This document shows, one piece after another, positions 39,301-45,300 of a DNA stretch of 64,000 nt; position 1 is the first letter of the stretch; the number at the start of each line of letters is the position of its first letter. The DNA comes from Topomyia yanbarensis (Eukaryota; Arthropoda; Insecta; Diptera; Culicidae). The DNA lies in the NCBI RefSeq assembly GCF_030247195.1, contig NC_080671.1:299370917-299434916 (forward strand), in the 5' to 3' direction. The notes under the pieces were generated by a model. That model ran no database searches. It was given only the letters and a program-made list of their open reading frames with translations, and was not told where the DNA came from. A program made the translations under genes and the position numbers.

Positions 39301-42300
39301 TTATGTAAGGTATGTGCCCTTATGCACAAAAAAATTTGGCATCGTCCAAAATTTTCCCTTTGGGGATTTGCATAATTTCAGGCGTTTGGGTCTTCAAACC
39401 ACAAGACAGTTTCGGTTCATATTCTTCGTCGGCAAACAGAACTTCTGCGCTTACTATCGAGACATCACTCGGTATAAGCCAGTTGTTTAGTGTTCACACA
39501 AGACGTGTGACTTTTTGGATTTTAGTGTCTAACTAGTGCTAATTTGGGTACTAGCTTAGATACATCGTCTAACTAGACACCCAGTTGGTGCTAGTTACTG
39601 ACGAGGAGAATCCGAAACACTAAAACAAAAAAACCGTACTTTATGTAAGGTATGTGCCCTTATGCACAAAAAAAATTTGGCATCGTCCAAAATTTTCCCT
39701 TTGGGGATTTGCATAATTTCAGGCGTTTGGGTCTTCAAACCACAAGACAGTTTCGGTTCATATTCTTCGTCGGCAAACAGAACTTCTGCGCTTACTATCG
39801 AGACATCACTCGGTATAAGCCAGTTGTTTAGTGTTCACACAAGACGTGTGACTTTTTGGATTTTAGTGTCTAACTAGTGCTAATTTGGGTACTAGCTTAG
39901 ATACATCGTCTAACTAGACACCCAGTTGGTGCTAGTTACTGACGAGGAGAATCCGAAACACATGAATATATAAGCCAACCATTCCCAGAAAAAAAAACTA
40001 TGGTAGGAAAAGTTTTGCTCCCAAAACAAGAACCTAGCTAGTGCTTATGGTTGATCTGCATAGGAATAACCTATGTTATCAGAGACATTTGTTGGCTTGC
40101 TATAAGCTTTTCGGCTTATAGCAAGCTAACAAACTAAGAATGTTGTCTCTTTTTTCTTTGTCATAAGATAGCACAACTCGATCACTCGAGAAATTGGCGC
40201 TTGTCATAATCGTGTTTCGCTATATCTCAGTAACCCAGCAGAATTTCAAAATTCTGAAAACGCGACTTTATGGAGATTTTAAAACTTAGTAACATGGCAT
40301 ATCTAACTCAGTTCACCCCAAAATGGCGTTTGTCATAAGATAGCACAACAGCGACGAAGTAGCATGCGTCAAAATTTGGCAGCTCCGTGCAGGATAGACC
40401 GCAAGCGTAGAAGGAGTCATTTGGAAAACAAGTTCTTCGGCTTCTCTACCATAGTTGTAGAGATGGACAAGAAGAAGTTGCGGGCGAATAATGAAGAATT
40501 AGGTTGCGTGGGGAAAACATGAAGCTAAAAAAGTGAATGAGATGAAGCTAAAAAAGATGGGTGGGTAATGTCTGCGGCATAACCGGAGAGATGTAGAGTA
40601 CATAAGGAACACGTTCTTCAAATATGTTGATACTCATTGGAATTTTCGGACAAAAGGTGATTTGGGCGAGGAATATTTCAAATTATTCTTTACAAAAATG
40701 AAAAGGACCGTTTTTGTTGACGTTGTTGGCCTTGGTGGGGAAGATGGCTAACGATGGAATGAATTGTTCGCATGAGGAAGTCGCATAGCACTGCTCAATG
40801 GCAGAACAGATAATAATTGATTCCTGAAAATCAATTTTTCTTTATTCATGTAAATTATACATACTTACAAATCTAATAGAAGATTCCTGGTCATATTTCT
40901 GAATCATTAGTGCGTGTAATTTGGTTAAGTACAATGAAAGTTACAAACTTTCCAAACTCGACCTTCTGTTCCTTCCGAAATATTGCAATGGGGTGTCTAT
41001 ATTAAACCGTTAGTCGTGGTCACAATAAAAAAAGATAGGTGGGTAATGTCTGTGACATAACCGGAGCGTCGTGACTTCAATTCGAGACGTTAATTTAAAT
41101 CTAATAATATTCAACAGAATCACGTTTGAATGGGAAATTTTCAAATAATTCTCTATGGTGATAATGGTGGTTCTGAAAAGAACCTGTGGTTTCGGTGTTG
41201 GTGTTGATGGTGATGCGCTGGATCGTTGGATATATTTGGCATGATAGTTACGTGCCTGACGAACTGCTTTGTAGCCACGAACAAAACGACAAGACTGGCT
41301 TCTTCGGGTACCATTACGGCTGAACTTTATAAGCTTAGCTCGACTTTGAAATCTTGCACAATCTCACGAATCAGACGCTGGTAGGGCCATTTTGTTTGCT
41401 ACTAGCACGGAGCCGCATAAACAAATCATTTAATGCTGTAAATTCACGGAGGCTGCCAAAAAGCTCGAATAGAAGCATGCGACTTCAACGTTTCTCTTAA
41501 ACACATGCAATTGAAGCAACACTGATCGCTAGAGGGATGGTGAGGGAACACGCACATTCGTTTTGGTTATACTGATAATAGCAGCAGAAAGGAATGGAAA
41601 AGCAGTGCACGAAACGAGCGAGAGGATAATTTAAATTTTTGTTCCGTGTGCAAGCTACTTCTCTCCACACAACGTATTATGTTGCTTGTTGAAAATTTGT
41701 TACACACCTTAAAATGAAAGTTTCAGTTTAACAGCCACTAGAACACAATTGATTGGTCCTGAAAAGAACCGTTGCTTTTATTGTAATTTACGCCCACTCC
41801 CAGCGGACACTGTGAGCCAGTTTTATTTCTTTTGCGAGAAAGTTACGCACTAGGCGCACTATTTTGAATCCTCAAACAAACCGACCAAGTAGGCATTACT
41901 GGCTTCATTACGGCTGAGTTTTGTAAGCGTAGCTCGACTTTGACGTAATACACAACCTTACAAACCAGACGCTGGAATGTTACCCAGCGGATTAGTTGCT
42001 CCGTTGCCCTTTAGTTGGGGCGAAATACTGGCATGGCATGGCGTTCCTGATCGGTAGTTGGTTGCGATGGACCACCAGTAGCTGGGGCACTTTTTCGGAC
42101 CGTCATCATTGCCAACTGCTTTCCTCCGGTAGACTGGCTGCTTGCTGGGGCTTGAACGAATACGAATGATGAGAAAAACCGACCGACCAACATTCATATA
42201 TGAACACACGAGAAAGCACTACTATCGCTCGTTTTCGTGCCATTCCTGTGCCTTTCCTTTCCGTCCGGCTACCAACACTAGCATAACCAAAACGAATATT

Positions 42301-45300
42301 CTGTCTTTCCATCGCCTTCAATCTAGTGGCCAGTGCTAGCAACCTTGCATGTTCAGTTTTTCAATAACAACATTCGAACAATATTTTCAAAGAATGTTGC
42401 AGATTTGAAAAGAAGGAAGGAAAAGATTTTCACTTTTAAATCCGTTTATCTTATTTGTTAGCGCTGATAAAGGCTATTTAGTTTGCTACTAGCAAGGAGC
42501 TGCACAAACAAATCGATTTATGCAATTAATCAACGGAGGCTGCCAAAAAGTACGAATAAAAGCATGCGACTAGTGTACTTTGCACGTTCTATATTTTATC
42601 AATACTCGAGTACTTTTTCAAATGGACGTAAGTAACATTGAGAGCCTCTCTTTGTTTACTTTCTCTTTCGTTTATTACGACGTCATTACAACACTTTGAA
42701 CTAATTTTCCAGTACATATCGAAAGCCGACGGTTTTTACTACAATATTGTGCAAAGAGTAGAGTAGTAAATGTTGAAATGGCCGAGTAATGAACAGAAGA
42801 GAAAGACCTCAAAGAGAATCTCTCATTGTTACTTACGTCCATTTGAAAAAGTACTCGAGAATACTAGAGAGAAACGATAAAATAATTCAAAGTGTAATAG
42901 CAACATGCAATTGTGGCAACACTGGCCATGGGATGGTGGGGGAATACGCACATTCGTTTTGGTTATGATGGTATTAGCAGCAGAAAGGAATGGAAAAGCA
43001 GTGCACGAAAACGAGCGAGAGAGGATAATTTGAATTCTCTTTCTTTCCACATATCGTATTTCTTAGCTGATTTGTAAGTGTAGCTCGACTTTGTAGTCCT
43101 GTACAATCTCACGAACCAGACACTGGAAGGATCGCCTGCAGATTAGTTGCTTCGTTGACCTTTAATTGCGGCTAATTTCTGGCAGGGCGACATTTCCTGG
43201 TCGGTAGTTGGTAGCGATGGGGCTTCTTAACGCAACCAGTAGCTGGAGCACTTCTGCGAACGGCGATAATTGCCAACTGCTTTCCCTCCGGCGAACTTCT
43301 AAGCTGACTTGACTGCTTGCTAGTACGATTGTGAACGATTGAGAAAAACCGACCGACCGATATTTATATAATCGCTCTAAAATGCACTACAATCGCTTTC
43401 TCGCTCGTTCTCGTGCCGTGCATGAGCCTTTTCTTTCCGTCCGGCTTTTAATGGCCTAACCAAAGAAATATGCCGTTTTTCCCCCACCAACTGCTCTCGT
43501 CGAGCAACCCAATACGAATAATCATAGGAACAAACATGTAGTGGACCTATATATAAACTTTTCATTATTTTATTGTTCGGTTGATGCACCATATTGATGG
43601 CTCTGTGCGGGATGGGCTGAAAATTTTCACTTTTCCGAGTCGTTTTCGAAAGATTTTTCAAAACACATTTTTTTGTTATTAGTGCATGTTATACATACTT
43701 CAAATTTTAATACAGCATAGAGGAACATATTTTCAACAAATTGGCCTAAAAATCAAATCATTCTGTTAAGTATGATAAAAGTTTTTAACGTTCAAAATCT
43801 GACGCGGCGCCGCAGCCGATATTTTGAAACGGGACCCCTATATTGAAAGCCTAAATGTATTCTACATTAAAAGTGAAGTGTTCCGAAGCATGTGTTGTTG
43901 TTCCGATTAATTGGAAACATTCGAGTGAAAGTAACGTCTAGTTCATTAGATTCCTGGCAGAAACGCAAAAATGTGTTGCCAACATTAGTTTTTTGATTTA
44001 TTTTTCATTTCAGAGCTTGAGAGCGAGTAAAGGCGCTTTAGCCTAGACTTATTAGCCAGGGCAAGGTGTAAATACATCTGTCCCATCCCAAAGGACCAAA
44101 GGAGTGACATTAACCTTTGCCAAGTCACTCCCAACGATTTATTATATCTCCTTTAAGGACGATTCAGACGATACATCAGCTTCCGTCAACGTCAACGGAA
44201 CGTCACCGTTCCGTCAGGATAAATTACATGCAGTTAGATGGAGGCATTCACATACAACATCAACGGCACGGAACGTTTTGACGTACGGCACGTGTGAACG
44301 GGCGCAAGAGAAACGTATTTAACTTATCCTGACGGAACGGTGACGTTCCGTTGACGTTGACGGAAGCTGATGTATCGTCTGAATCACGGTTGTCTTCGTT
44401 TCTTCCTCCTTCAAGATTCAAAGCAATTCGTTAATTAAATTATTCATTGAATGAATAATTTAATTGCCGTCTAATTTTGAAACATCTTCAAACCCAACTC
44501 TGCTCAGTAGGCCTGGCCGTTTTAATATTTGCGACATATGAAAAGACGCTTCAATTATTAATGTTGACAAGAAAAATACTTTAGAATAACTGCGGTGTTT
44601 TCCAGGATGCTTTTCAATACTGGCTGTGTAAGGGTTAGAATAGAATAGAAGTCTAACGCATGGGAAATTTTTTTCTGAAAACCCAGTTTTCAACTACCCG
44701 AAAAAAATGGAAGGTCTACGTGGACGTCGTGGGGAGGGAGGTATGGGTACAGGAATTGTCCACGCTTGTCCACGGTGGGGGAGGAGAGGTTTAAAAATGA
44801 AAGTTTTTTTTTGTCCACGTGGCATCTGAACAGCCCCTTAAACACAAACATAGGTTCCATTTTGAATCTAAAAAATCCACCATAAAATAAATCGATTTTC
44901 GAAAATACAAGAAGGTGACTTTCAAAATCGAGCCACTTCCTTCCACTTATATTGGAATTTCCGAAAATCTTCGGGATCAAACATTAATATTGACGAGAAA
45001 AATTGTAGCGAACGTCTGCAATTTCCCAGGATCTTTACATGTATTGGCTGTGTATGTGTAGACTAGACTAGACCACCATTGGAGCTAATGCGTTGAATAG
45101 AGACAGCAGACACTGATCTAACTGTTTTCAAATGGGTGGGATGAATAGAGGAATTAAGATGAATTAGGGCGCAATAATCCTTTCAATACATATTTCTTGT
45201 TTCAACTGATCGTTCAAATGTTACTAATTGGCCATTGATAGGAGAAAATAACTGAAATCATAATATGTGTTTAACTGCTTGTTATTCGAACTATATCTTA

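Larger units (their letters stand above)
33935..40356. mobile_element. 6.4-kb TIR element carrying the inverted 339-bp array
   Basis: A 36-bp terminal repeat (33935-33970, starting CGTCGCTGTTGTGCTATC) is mirrored at 40321-40356 with one mismatch. AAGT precedes and follows it (33931-33934, 40357-40360). Removing the element plus one AAGT restores the continuing Gypsy frame, which supports a true 4-bp target duplication. A second copy of the motif TTGTCATAAGATAGCACAAC lies inside at about 40160. No transposase was recognised, so it is non-autonomous as seen here. The superfamily is uncertain; Sola and Chapaev types also make 4-bp duplications. Confidence 0.75.

Noticed and set aside
34750..39877. 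Fifteen copies of a 74-codon ATG frame (MCPYAQKNLASS...)
   Set aside because: The frame is repeated only because the 339-bp units are homogenised. It has no domain, signal or independent conservation, and the opposite strand has a more protein-like frame. Not listed as genes.
34566..39960. CRISPR-like or centromeric satellite array
   Set aside because: The window is eukaryotic, there are no spacers between units, and the array lies inside a TIR element within an intron. Neither interpretation fits.
41169..43371. Processed retro-pseudogenes of H3
   Set aside because: TATA/promoter blocks and genomic 3' stem-loops are present and no A tails are seen, so cluster-derived copies fit better.
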